Shown: positions 35,281-41,997 of the stretch, one piece after another | Layout: every line of letters begins with the position of its first letter | Position numbering within the stretch: position 1 is the stretch's first letter | Source of the DNA: Haloferula rosea | GTDB taxonomy: Bacteria; Verrucomicrobiota; Verrucomicrobiia; Verrucomicrobiales; Akkermansiaceae | Assembly (NCBI RefSeq): GCF_016595525.1 | Contig: NZ_JAENII010000006.1 | Location: 62,001 to 126,000 of the forward strand | Direction: 5' to 3' | Length of the DNA stretch: 64,000 nucleotides | Made by a program: the position numbers and the translations under genes | Notes under the pieces: model-generated | What the model was told of the DNA's origin: nothing | Database searches by the model: none | What the model saw: the letters and a program-made list of their open reading frames with translations, nothing else

Positions 35281-35368
35281 TCGGCCAGCACTGCGGATGC
35301 AGAGCCTGACTACATCGTCTATGGAACGCCCATGTCAGGTCCAACTTCTTGCCGCGGTGCTGGCCACC
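35281..35368 (+). ncRNA. Y-RNA-like RNA A
   Basis: The ends pair in a 14-bp stem (GGCCAGCACTGCGG at 35283-35296 with CCGCGGTGCTGGCC at 35352-35365, one G-U). An internal loop follows with ATGC on the 5' strand and TTG on the 3' strand, then a second stem (CCTGAC at 35305-35310, GTCAGG at 35333-35338) and a loop region with a small ATGG/CCAT hairpin. It lacks T-arm and D-arm modules. The loop elements match those of RNAs B-D, and the stem pair beside the loop is G-C here but A-U in B-D, a compensatory change supporting the fold. It begins 6 bases after the rsr stop. Confidence 0.75.
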
Positions 35369-35462
35369 CTTGCCGAATGCAGGTGGGACTCCACTTGATT
35401 CCGGAGACGGAGTGGAATCACTCGCCGGAGAGCACGTCTCATCGCCCAACTTGTCGGCACTC
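35369..35462 (+). ncRNA. Y-RNA-like RNA B
   Basis: The terminal stem is TGCCGA (35371-35376) with TCGGCA (35454-35459), next to the family motif AATGC on the 5' strand and ACTTG on the 3' strand. Inside, one hairpin is possible at AGGTGG-GACT-CCACTT (35381-35396), and a second with GAGACG (35404-35409) pairing CGTCTC (35435-35440) around GAGTG-GAAT-CACTC. No T-arm sequence is present. It follows RNA A directly, with no room for a separate promoter, so processing from the operon transcript is likely. Confidence 0.7.
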
Positions 35463-35471
35463 TATATCTCA

Positions 35472-35597
35472 ACCCGCGAATGCAGACAGGATTCCATTCG
35501 GATCGCAGGATCCCCGGTTCGAGTCCGGCACCTCATCGAGGTGAATGCCCTTGGGTGAGGGCAAATCCACATCTTGTCGACTCCCTTGTCGCGGACT
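35472..35597 (+). ncRNA. YrlA-like RNA C with permuted tRNA-like module
   Basis: Outer stem CCGCGA (35474-35479) with TCGCGG (35589-35594); family motif ATGC / CCTTG; inner stem GACAGG (35485-35490) with CTTGTC (35573-35578). The module inside holds a T-arm (CCGG-TTCGAGT-CCGG, 35514-35528), then a closed acceptor-like hairpin (CACCTC at 35529-35534, loop ATC, GAGGTG at 35538-35543), then a D-arm (TGCCC-TTGGGTGA-GGGCA, 35546-35563). The order T, acceptor, D is circularly permuted relative to tRNA, with the anticodon position joined to the Y-RNA stem (GGAT/ATCC). Confidence 0.78.
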
Positions 35598-35614
35598 TCT
35601 CATCCTAACCCACT

Positions 35615-35752
35615 TTCGCGGCGAATGCCGATGGAACTACATCATTACTAATGACCAGGTCGCCGGTTCGAATCCGGCTCGGGCCACCATCGACGGCCCG
35701 GTAGCTCAGTGGTAGAGCGGGAAACTTGTTTCATCACCTTTGTCGCCGCGAT
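35615..35752 (+). ncRNA. yrlA: YrlA-like RNA D with permuted tRNA-like module and ACCA loop
   Basis: Outer stem CGCGGCGA (35617-35624) pairs perfectly with TCGCCGCG (35743-35750); family motif ATGC / CTTTG; inner stem GATGGAAC (35630-35637) with GTTTCATC (35728-35735). The module holds a perfect 5-bp T-arm (GCCGG-TTCGAAT-CCGGC, 35662-35678). A 7-bp acceptor-like stem follows (TCGGGCC at 35679-35685 with GGCCCGG at 35695-35701), closed by ACCATCGAC, then a canonical D-arm (GCTC-AGTGGTA-GAGC, 35704-35718). The bases after the 3' acceptor strand read A-CCA, like a tRNA 3' end. There is no anticodon arm in place, so it is not a decoding tRNA. T-rich sequence follows before rtcB. Confidence 0.85.
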
Positions 35753-35790
35753 CCTTTTCCTTACTTCAATCATCACTTCTTATCCTCACC

Positions 35791-37275
35791 ATGAACACCA
35801 TCCACAAAACTGACGAAGCTGTCGGATTCATCCCGCTCCCCGGAGACAAGGGAAAGCCCATCACCGTGATCGGGAATGACTACATCCGTAGTACGTTCGA
35901 CGAGATGTGCCTGCAGCAGGTCGTGAACTCGCGCATGGCTCCCGGGGTCACCGACGCCATTCTCAACCCCGACGGACACGTCGGATACGGCGCACCAATC
36001 GGATGCGTGATGGTGTCGCCGACGCACATCTATCCCGGCCCTGTCGGGGTCGATATCAAGTGCTCGATGTCCCTCCTCCAGATGGATATCCCCGAGGATG
36101 TGATCGAGGATAAGCGAACCCGCCGTGCCCTGATCAACGCCATCACCGAGCGGACTCCGACCGGTGCGGGACGTGGACAGCGCAGCGTGCCCAAGGGACG
36201 CCGCGTCGATCAGAAGCTCGGAGCCCGGGCGGTCACCGAAGGAGTTTCGGAGGCTGTCTGTGAAGCGCTCGGAATTCCGCCCGAATGGGCGGAGTGCTGC
36301 GAGGACTCGGCCCACGTCGGTCACGACGGAAGCCGGGATGCCCTCGAGTCGCGACTCGAGTGGATTCTTGAAACCAAGCGGATCCGGAATTTCGGCGACA
36401 AGATGGGTCAACTCGGATCCTACGGAGGGGGCAACCACTTCGGAGAGTGCGAGATCACCCGCGTCCAGGACCGTCCATCGATGCGTGAGACCTCGAAGTC
36501 ATTCGGCTTGAAGGACGGTCACGTGTCGTTTCTGAGCCACTGCGGATCGCGAGGGTTTGGAAACCTGTTGGCACAGCATCAGTTCAAGGATCTCGAGCGC
36601 AAGTTCGAGACCTGGAGCACGCCGTACCCTGCAGGTGACAAGAAGCTCGTCTACGCGCCGCTTGGAACTCCCGAGGCCAATGCCTATTTGGATGACATGG
36701 CGCTGGGTGCGAACTTCGCGACCGTCAACCACATGCTGATCAATGCTTTGGTCCTCGAGGCCTTCCAGGAGGTCCTCCCCGGCACAACGGGAGAGCTCGT
36801 GTATTTCATTTCCCATAACATCGCCCGTGAGGAGATCGTCGATGGGAAGAAATCATGGGTTCACCGGAAGGGCGCGACGCGTGCCGTGCCCGCCGGGCAC
36901 TTCTCGCTGGCTGGAACCCGCTTCGCAGAAACGGGGCATCCCATCCTGCTCCCTGGAAACCCTCGTGACGGCTCGGTCGTCATGGTGGCCCGGGGTGGGG
37001 CCGAGCGCACGGCGTGGTCGGTCAATCACGGAGCCGGTCGACAGCTTGGACGTCGAAACGCGTTCCGAACCCTCGACCAAAAGGCGGTGGACGCGGAGTT
37101 CGATACTTCGGACATCCTCTTCAACGGGCGGAAGTATCCGCTCGACGAAGCGCCCGATGCCTACAAGAACTTCCCTGAAGTTCTCCACAGTGTCGAAGCT
37201 GCCGGCCTGGCCGAAACCGTGGCGAAGCTGCAGGCGCGCTTCGTCGTCAAGGACTCGGCGGAGGCGGATGACTGA
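35791..37275 (+). CDS. rtcB: RtcB RNA ligase
   Basis: RtcB joins RNA 2',3'-cyclic phosphate or 3'-phosphate ends to 5'-OH ends using GTP and Mn2+. The 494-residue protein shows PDGHVGYGAPIGCV, then GPVGVDIKCSMSLL with metal-binding Cys91, GSYGGGNHFGECE and FLSHCGSRGFG with metal-binding His residues, FISHNIAREE, and VNHGAGRQLGRR with His413 at the guanylylation position. All catalytic positions I can place are intact. The ATG lies 40 bases after RNA D. It is the third element of the sigma-54 unit (rsr, Y RNAs, rtcB, rtcA). Confidence 0.95.
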   Translation: MNTIHKTDEAVGFIPLPGDKGKPITVIGNDYIRSTFDEMCLQQVVNSRMAPGVTDAILNPDGHVGYGAPIGCVMVSPTHIYPGPVGVDIKCSMSLLQMDIPEDVIEDKRTRRALINAITERTPTGAGRGQRSVPKGRRVDQKLGARAVTEGVSEAVCEALGIPPEWAECCEDSAHVGHDGSRDALESRLEWILETKRIRNFGDKMGQLGSYGGGNHFGECEITRVQDRPSMRETSKSFGLKDGHVSFLSHCGSRGFGNLLAQHQFKDLERKFETWSTPYPAGDKKLVYAPLGTPEANAYLDDMALGANFATVNHMLINALVLEAFQEVLPGTTGELVYFISHNIAREEIVDGKKSWVHRKGATRAVPAGHFSLAGTRFAETGHPILLPGNPRDGSVVMVARGGAERTAWSVNHGAGRQLGRRNAFRTLDQKAVDAEFDTSDILFNGRKYPLDEAPDAYKNFPEVLHSVEAAGLAETVAKLQARFVVKDSAEADD

Positions 37276-37307
37276 AGCTCGCCCTCCAACATTCGTGAAT
37301 TCGAACG

Positions 37308-37340
37308 GGACATCGTCATTCATTGGCGGTGACGATGTCC
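37308..37340 (+). promoter_or_regulatory. Strong hairpin between rtcB and rtcA
   Basis: An 11-bp perfect stem (GGACATCGTCA at 37308-37318, TGACGATGTCC at 37330-37340) with an 11-base loop sits in the 81-base gap. No T-tract follows, so it is more likely a processing, stability or attenuation element than a full terminator. It ends 16 bases before the rtcA ATG and could mask ribosome access. Confidence 0.6.
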
Positions 37341-37356
37341 TCAGACTCTTTCCAAC

Positions 37357-38373
37357 ATGGCAAAATTGATTCAACTCGATGGAGGTTCCGGCGGTGGCCA
37401 GATGCTGCGCACAGCGCTGAGTCTGTCCATGGTGACGGGGCAGCCGTTCCGCATGACCGGGATCCGGGGCAAGCGCCGCAAGCCGGGGTTGATGCGCCAG
37501 CATCTCACTTGTGTGCGGGCGGCCTGTGAGATTTCAGGTGGCACCGCAGACGGTGCGGAAATCGGTTCGACCGAACTGGTCTTCCGTGCTGGTGAGGTGA
37601 AGCCGGGTTCCTATCAGTTCGCCGTTGGCACGGCGGGGAGCACTTCCCTGCTGCTGCAGACCTTGTTGCCCGCGCTGTGGTCGTGTGGTGGCGAGAGTTC
37701 GCTCAGGTTGGAGGGGGGAACACTCAATCCAATGGCGCCTCCGTTCGAGTATCTCGACGCGGTCTTCCTCCCTGCAATGGCGAGGATGGGGGCGGTTGCG
37801 GAGGTGAGGCTGGTGGAAACCGGCTTTGCTCCTGCGGGGGGTGGGATGATCGAGTGCAATGTGAAGCCTTGCAGTGGCTTCACTGAGATCGATTGGTCCG
37901 ACCGGGGCGAGCTCGTCTCGAAATCGATCCGGGTACCGGTGCGCGAGCTTCCCTTATCGATCGCGGGGCGGATCCTCGATTCCGCCCTGGCGGCCTATCC
38001 CTGTGAGGATGCGGTGGTCGAGTCGCGGGAACCCGGACCGGGTCGTGGTGTCGCTTGCCTGGTATCGGCGGAATTCGAGAAAGCGTGCGAGATGGGAGTC
38101 TCGTTTGGTCAACATGGGATCAGCGCCGAGCGGGTCGGCAAGCAGGCTGCCAAGCTGATGAACAATTTCATCGGCAGTGGGGTGGCGGTGGGTCTCCACC
38201 TCGCAGACCAATTGCTTCTGCCCATGGCGCTCGCGGGCTGCGGACGATTCACGACGATCCGGCCCGACTCCCATGTGCCGACGAATATCTCGGTGATCGA
38301 GAAATTCCTGCCGGTGAAGTTCGGGTTGTCCGAGGAGGACAAACGCTGGGAGATCGCCGTCACTTCGGGGTGA
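37357..38373 (+). CDS. rtcA: RtcA RNA 3'-terminal phosphate cyclase
   Basis: RtcA converts RNA 3'-phosphate ends to 2',3'-cyclic phosphates with ATP via a His-AMP intermediate. The 338-residue protein has GGGQMLRTALSLSMVTGQPF, then RKPGLMRQHLTCVRAA, FAVGTAGSTSLLLQTLLPALW, HLADQLLLPMALAG and SHVPTNISVIEKFLPVKF, where His306 aligns with the adenylated His of the Escherichia coli enzyme. One oddity: the N-terminal motif is DGGSGGGQ rather than DGxQGEGGGQ, so the usual metal-binding Glu is missing and the loop is two residues shorter. It closes the RNA-repair unit. Confidence 0.9.
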   Translation: MAKLIQLDGGSGGGQMLRTALSLSMVTGQPFRMTGIRGKRRKPGLMRQHLTCVRAACEISGGTADGAEIGSTELVFRAGEVKPGSYQFAVGTAGSTSLLLQTLLPALWSCGGESSLRLEGGTLNPMAPPFEYLDAVFLPAMARMGAVAEVRLVETGFAPAGGGMIECNVKPCSGFTEIDWSDRGELVSKSIRVPVRELPLSIAGRILDSALAAYPCEDAVVESREPGPGRGVACLVSAEFEKACEMGVSFGQHGISAERVGKQAAKLMNNFIGSGVAVGLHLADQLLLPMALAGCGRFTTIRPDSHVPTNISVIEKFLPVKFGLSEEDKRWEIAVTSG

Positions 38374-38398
38374 CGGCGGCGGGCGATCCCGCGATGGC

Positions 38399-39508
38399 TC
38401 AGTGCTCGAGCGGGTTCTCGCCGGAGGCATCGCCTAGGTGGGCGAGGGCGGCGGGCAGGAACTTCTTGAAGCGGGTTTTGTCGATCGCCTTCATGTAGGC
38501 TTCCTGCGGGGAAATCATGCCTTCCTGGAGTTTGCTCCAGATGGACTCATCCATGAACTGCATGCCTTCGCCCTTACCGCCGGTGATGACGTCGTAGAGC
38601 TTCTGGGTGGCACCTTCCCGGATGATGGCCTGGACGGCTGGGGTGGCGAACATGATCTCGTGCACGGCGACCCGGCCGGGGCGGTCGGTGCGTTTGCACA
38701 GAAGCTGGGCGAGCACGCCGCGAAGCGAGGCCGCGAGCATGGTGCGGACCTGCGACTGCTGGTCGGCGGGGAACACGTCGATGATCCGGTCAACGGTTTT
38801 GCGCGCGTTGTTCGTGTGCAGGGTGCCGAAGACGAGCAGGCCGGTTTCGGCGGCGGTGAGGGCGAGCGAGATGGTCTCGAGGTCACGCATCTCACCGACG
38901 AGGACGATGTCGGCATCCTCACGGAGGGCGGCGCGCAGGCCGTCGGCGAAGGATGGCGTCTGGATCGGCACCTCACGCTGGGTGATGATGGATTGTTTGT
39001 TCCGGTGCACGAACTCGATGGGCTCTTCCACGGTGATGATGTGGCGGCTGTAGTTCGTGTTGATGTAGTCGAGCAGGGCGGCGAGGGTCGTCGACTTGCC
39101 GGAGCCGGTCGGCCCGGTGACCAGGATGAGGCCGGAGCGGATGTGGCCGAAGCGCTTGACCACTTCCGGCACGCCGAGGGACTCGAGCGACATGATCTCG
39201 GTGGGGATCAGCCGGAACACGGCGGCGAGGCCGTTCTTCTGTTTGAGGTAGTTGCAGCGGAAGCGCGACTCCTCGTCCATCTCGTAGGCGAAGTCGAGGT
39301 CACCGGTTTCGAGGTAGATCTCGAAGGCCTTCGGATCACAGATCTCCTCGAGCATCCGGCGGATGGTGTCGTGATCGAGAACCGGTTCGTCCGGGATGGC
39401 GGTGACGGCACCGTGGACGCGGGTCTTCGGTGGCTCGGTTTCGGCGAGGTGGAGGTCGGAGCCCCCGCTTTCGACGAGGTATTGGAAAAGGCGGTCGATT
39501 TCGGCCAT
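38399..39508 (-). CDS. pilT: PilT-type twitching ATPase
   Basis: PilT is the hexameric ATPase that retracts type IV pili. The 369-residue protein has the N-terminal PAS-like domain (SDLHLAETEPPKTRVHG), Walker A GPTGSGKSTTLAALLDY, the Asp-box ITVEEPIEFVH, Walker B with the PilT signature LREDADIVLVGEMRDLET, the His-box TLHTNNARKTVDRIIDVFP, and ALRGVLAQLL. It has a C-terminal extension ending in GDASGENPLEH. A second PilT-like gene lies 30 bases upstream on the same strand. No pilin or assembly gene is in the window. Confidence 0.93.
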   Translation of the reverse strand: MAEIDRLFQYLVESGGSDLHLAETEPPKTRVHGAVTAIPDEPVLDHDTIRRMLEEICDPKAFEIYLETGDLDFAYEMDEESRFRCNYLKQKNGLAAVFRLIPTEIMSLESLGVPEVVKRFGHIRSGLILVTGPTGSGKSTTLAALLDYINTNYSRHIITVEEPIEFVHRNKQSIITQREVPIQTPSFADGLRAALREDADIVLVGEMRDLETISLALTAAETGLLVFGTLHTNNARKTVDRIIDVFPADQQSQVRTMLAASLRGVLAQLLCKRTDRPGRVAVHEIMFATPAVQAIIREGATQKLYDVITGGKGEGMQFMDESIWSKLQEGMISPQEAYMKAIDKTRFKKFLPAALAHLGDASGENPLEH

Positions 39509-39538
39509 GACGCTGGAAGTGGGTTTGTTGAGGAGCGA

Positions 39539-40621
39539 TCAGGATTGGAAGAAGGTCTGCATCTGGACCTTGTCTTCAGCGCGATAGAGGGCTTCCTCCT
39601 GAGTGATTTGCCCCTGGATGTAGAGCGTTCGAAGCGACTCATCCATGGTGATCATGCCGACGTTCTTACCGGTCTGCATGACGCCCGGGAGCATGAAGGT
39701 CTTGCCTTCCCGAATGCAGTTGGACACGGCGGCGGTATTGACGAGCAGTTCGAGGGCGAGGATGCGGCCGTTGCCGTCGGCCTTGGGGACGAGCTGCTGG
39801 GAAATCACACCGCGCAGTGATTCGGAGACCATGATGCGGATCTGGTCGCGCTGGTCGGTCGGGAACACGTCGAGAATCCGGTCGAGCGTCCGCGGCGCGT
39901 TGCCGGTGTGCAGGGTGCCGAGAACCAAGTGGCCGGTTTCCGCTGCGGTGAGGGCGAGCTGGATGGTCTCAAGGTCGCGCATTTCCCCGACCATGATGAC
40001 ATCGGGGTCTTCCCGCAGGGCTCCGCGAAGGGCCTTGGCGAAGGACTCGGTGTGGAGGTGGACCTCACGCTGGTTGACGTGGCAGCCTTGAGAGTCGAAC
40101 ACGTACTCGATCGGGTCTTCCAGGGTGAGGATGTGGTCCTCACGGTCCTTGTTGATGAAGTCGATGAGGGAGGCCAGGGTGGTGGACTTGCCCGAGCCGA
40201 CGGCCCCGGTCACGAGGATGAGTCCGTTGTGGTAGCGGGTCAGCGGGACGAGGGAATCGATGGGCAGGTTGATCTGCTCCATCGTCTTGATCTCGGTGCT
40301 GATGATCCGGAAGACCATGTCGTAGCCGAGGCGCTGTTTGACGACCGAGGCACGGAATCGGCCCTCTTCGTTGGCGTAGGCGAAGTCGACATCCCCTTTT
40401 TCCTGGAGGCGGTTCCATTCACGATCTTCGAGGAATGAGCGGGCGAGCTTCTCGGTTTCATCCGCGGTCAGTGGTTCGTGATCATCCCAGATGGGCTGGA
40501 GTTGGCCGAACCGACGCCATGCGGGCGGGAAGGCTGTGGCGAGGTGAACGTCGGAACATTCATACTCCCGACCGAGTCGGAGATACTGGTCGACGTGATC
40601 TAGAACTTTGTGCTCAGCCAT
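39539..40621 (-). CDS. Second PilT/PilU-type ATPase
   Basis: The 360-residue paralogue shares the whole PilT layout: SDVHLATAFPPAWRRFGQLQPI, Walker A GAVGSGKSTTLASLIDF, LTLEDPIEYVFDSQ, LREDPDVIMVGEMRDLETIQLAL, TLHTGNAPRTLDRILDVFP and SLRGVISQQLVPK. Walker A has AV where most PilT proteins have PT, but the Gly, Lys and Ser are kept. Tandem pilT and pilU-like genes are common where retraction needs an accessory motor. Which of the two is the main PilT cannot be decided from sequence. Confidence 0.9.
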   Translation of the reverse strand: MAEHKVLDHVDQYLRLGREYECSDVHLATAFPPAWRRFGQLQPIWDDHEPLTADETEKLARSFLEDREWNRLQEKGDVDFAYANEEGRFRASVVKQRLGYDMVFRIISTEIKTMEQINLPIDSLVPLTRYHNGLILVTGAVGSGKSTTLASLIDFINKDREDHILTLEDPIEYVFDSQGCHVNQREVHLHTESFAKALRGALREDPDVIMVGEMRDLETIQLALTAAETGHLVLGTLHTGNAPRTLDRILDVFPTDQRDQIRIMVSESLRGVISQQLVPKADGNGRILALELLVNTAAVSNCIREGKTFMLPGVMQTGKNVGMITMDESLRTLYIQGQITQEEALYRAEDKVQMQTFFQS

Positions 40622-40648
40622 AGGGTTTCTCTTTATAGAGCCCGGAAA

Positions 40649-41026
40649 TCACTTCTTGGGAAGAGGCAATCTTGCCTGTTTTGAATCGGCATGGTCCATG
40701 AAGCGCCGTTGTAATTCGCTTGTAATCACGCGGGTGAGGGTGGGCTTCAGGAAGGTGACCGCGGCGGTGAACAGCAATCCGAAGAGCTTCCCCTTCTTTT
40801 TCGTTTTCCTGGGTCGCCGGAACAGGCGGCTGGCGACCAGTCCGGCGCCGAGTGAGCCTCCGAACCAGAGCCATGGCTTGCCCATCACCGCTCCCTTGAT
40901 GCGGGCGGGCACGTCGAGCTTGTGGCGGAGTTCGACGATGTGATCGCCGAGACCGTCTCTGGATGCCTCGAGCCGGCGGATCAGGGCTTCGACTTCGGCG
41001 GAGTGTTTTTCAGGCGCTGGAGCCAT
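40649..41026 (-). CDS. Small protein, possible YqjK-like member of stress operon
   Basis: The 125-residue basic protein (MAPAPEKHSAEVEALIRRLE) has an N-terminal helix, a short hydrophobic stretch (LWFGGSLGAGLVASRLF), a Lys-rich segment (RRPRKTKKKGK) and a second helix (LFGLLFTAAVTFLKPTLTRV). Its place after DUF883- and YqjE-like genes matches that of yqjK in enterobacteria, but sequence similarity is not evident by eye. It overlaps the previous gene by 46 bases; no in-frame start removes the overlap without losing most of the protein. Confidence 0.55.
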   Translation of the reverse strand: MAPAPEKHSAEVEALIRRLEASRDGLGDHIVELRHKLDVPARIKGAVMGKPWLWFGGSLGAGLVASRLFRRPRKTKKKGKLFGLLFTAAVTFLKPTLTRVITSELQRRFMDHADSKQARLPLPKK

Positions 41027-41415
41027 TCGCGGTCTTTGGCTAGTTCGTTGCGGGTCAGAGGAAAGCTGGAAGGGCCGGGTTGCCGGAGGCGCAGGATGGC
41101 CGCGACGGCGACCAGCAGGTGGGCCAGGGCGGCGAGCAGGGTGAGCCCGTACCATGGGATGGCGTCCTGGACATTTGCGATCAGTCCGATCAGTCCGGTG
41201 AGCAGGAGAATCCACGTGAGGCCGGCTCCTACCGCGATGATGGCGACGAGGACACCACGCTGGGCGGCATCCCGACCTGCCGCCTGAGCTTCCAGGCGGA
41301 AGAGTTCGAGCCGGGAGTCCACGAATTCGGCGGCCATTGCTTGCCACGTATCCGGCGATTTTTTCGCAGGTTCGGGTGGCGGATCAAAAGGGTCGCTCAT
41401 CGTATCAGGGGACAA
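40981..41415 (-). CDS. YqjE/phage-holin-superfamily membrane protein
   Basis: The 144-residue protein (start at 41415, or at the ATG at 41400 giving MSDPFDPPPE) has the DUF1469 layout: an amphipathic helix (EFVDSRLELFRLEAQAAGRDAAQRGVLVAIIAV), two membrane helices (VAIIAVGAGLTWILLLTGLIGLI and YGLTLLAALAHLLVAVAAIL) and the tail PLTRNELAKDREWLQRL. The family is often labelled phage holin, but there is no prophage here. It is typical of stress-linked membrane operons with DUF883 proteins, whose gene lies 63 bases upstream. Confidence 0.78.
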   Translation of the reverse strand: MSPDTMSDPFDPPPEPAKKSPDTWQAMAAEFVDSRLELFRLEAQAAGRDAAQRGVLVAIIAVGAGLTWILLLTGLIGLIANVQDAIPWYGLTLLAALAHLLVAVAAILRLRQPGPSSFPLTRNELAKDREWLQRLKNTPPKSKP

Positions 41416-41478
41416 GGATACCGGGAGGTGGGATCACCTCCTTGCGTCGGGCAGGGTGCCGTTCGGTCACCAGCGCCA

Positions 41479-41886
41479 TCAACGGCGGGCAATCAGGCCG
41501 ATGAGGAAGCCGACCCCAAGTGCGCCAAGCACGGTCTTGGTAGGGTTCTGGCGAACGTAGTCCTCAGCGGTGATGTGGAGTTCCTTGGCCTTGTCGCGGG
41601 TCTGGTGCCACTGTTCGTCGGCTGCGCCGCGGATCTGGGTAGCGCGGACGGTGGCCACTTCCTTGAGGGCGATGGCCTTCTCGGTGGCTGCGTCGCGGAA
41701 CTGTTGGGCACTTTCGACGGCGCGCTCCTTGGCGGCCTTGGCTTGCTCGGCGGTCTGGTTGGCCAGGTCTTTGGCCTTCTCTCCAGCGGCGTGGCGCAGG
41801 TCGTTGGCTGCCTGGGACACCGATGGGGAATCGGAGAATCCGGTTGCAGGATCGAGGGAGTCGGCTTTGGCAAAATCTTCAGACAT
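41479..41886 (-). CDS. DUF883 (ElaB/YqjD) family protein
   Basis: The 135-residue protein is a long Ala-rich amphipathic helix (AANDLRHAAGEKAKDLANQT and on through EQAKAAKERAVESAQQFRDA) that ends in the DUF883 tail ITAEDYVRQNPTKTVLGALGVGFLIGLIARR, a C-terminal membrane anchor. ElaB/YqjD proteins bind ribosomes at the inner membrane in stationary phase in Escherichia coli. It is the first gene of the three-gene set; 111 bases separate it from the AsmA-like gene, enough for its own promoter. Confidence 0.88.
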   Translation of the reverse strand: MSEDFAKADSLDPATGFSDSPSVSQAANDLRHAAGEKAKDLANQTAEQAKAAKERAVESAQQFRDAATEKAIALKEVATVRATQIRGAADEQWHQTRDKAKELHITAEDYVRQNPTKTVLGALGVGFLIGLIARR

Positions 41887-41997
41887 GATCGTGTGGAGTT
41901 AGGTGTTGAGGAACAGAGCTTGGTAGCAGGAAAGTGACACTGAATGATGGGCGGTGCAAGGCATCACTCGGGGGAAACGGAGCTGTTTTTTGTAAGC

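Noticed and set aside
35272-35544. Open reading frame of 90 codons between rsr and rtcB
   Set aside because: It overlaps three structured RNA units, has no domain character and no ribosome binding site; the stems are the better explanation.
35690-35735. Apparent start of a canonical tRNA gene (GGCCCGG-TA-GCTC-AGTGGTA-GAGC)
   Set aside because: No anticodon arm, T-arm or acceptor 3' strand follows in the normal order; those parts lie upstream. The fold only closes as a permuted module inside RNA D.
40981-41415. Phage holin and thus a prophage remnant
   Set aside because: The match is to the YqjE-type membrane family; no integrase, capsid or lysis gene is nearby.
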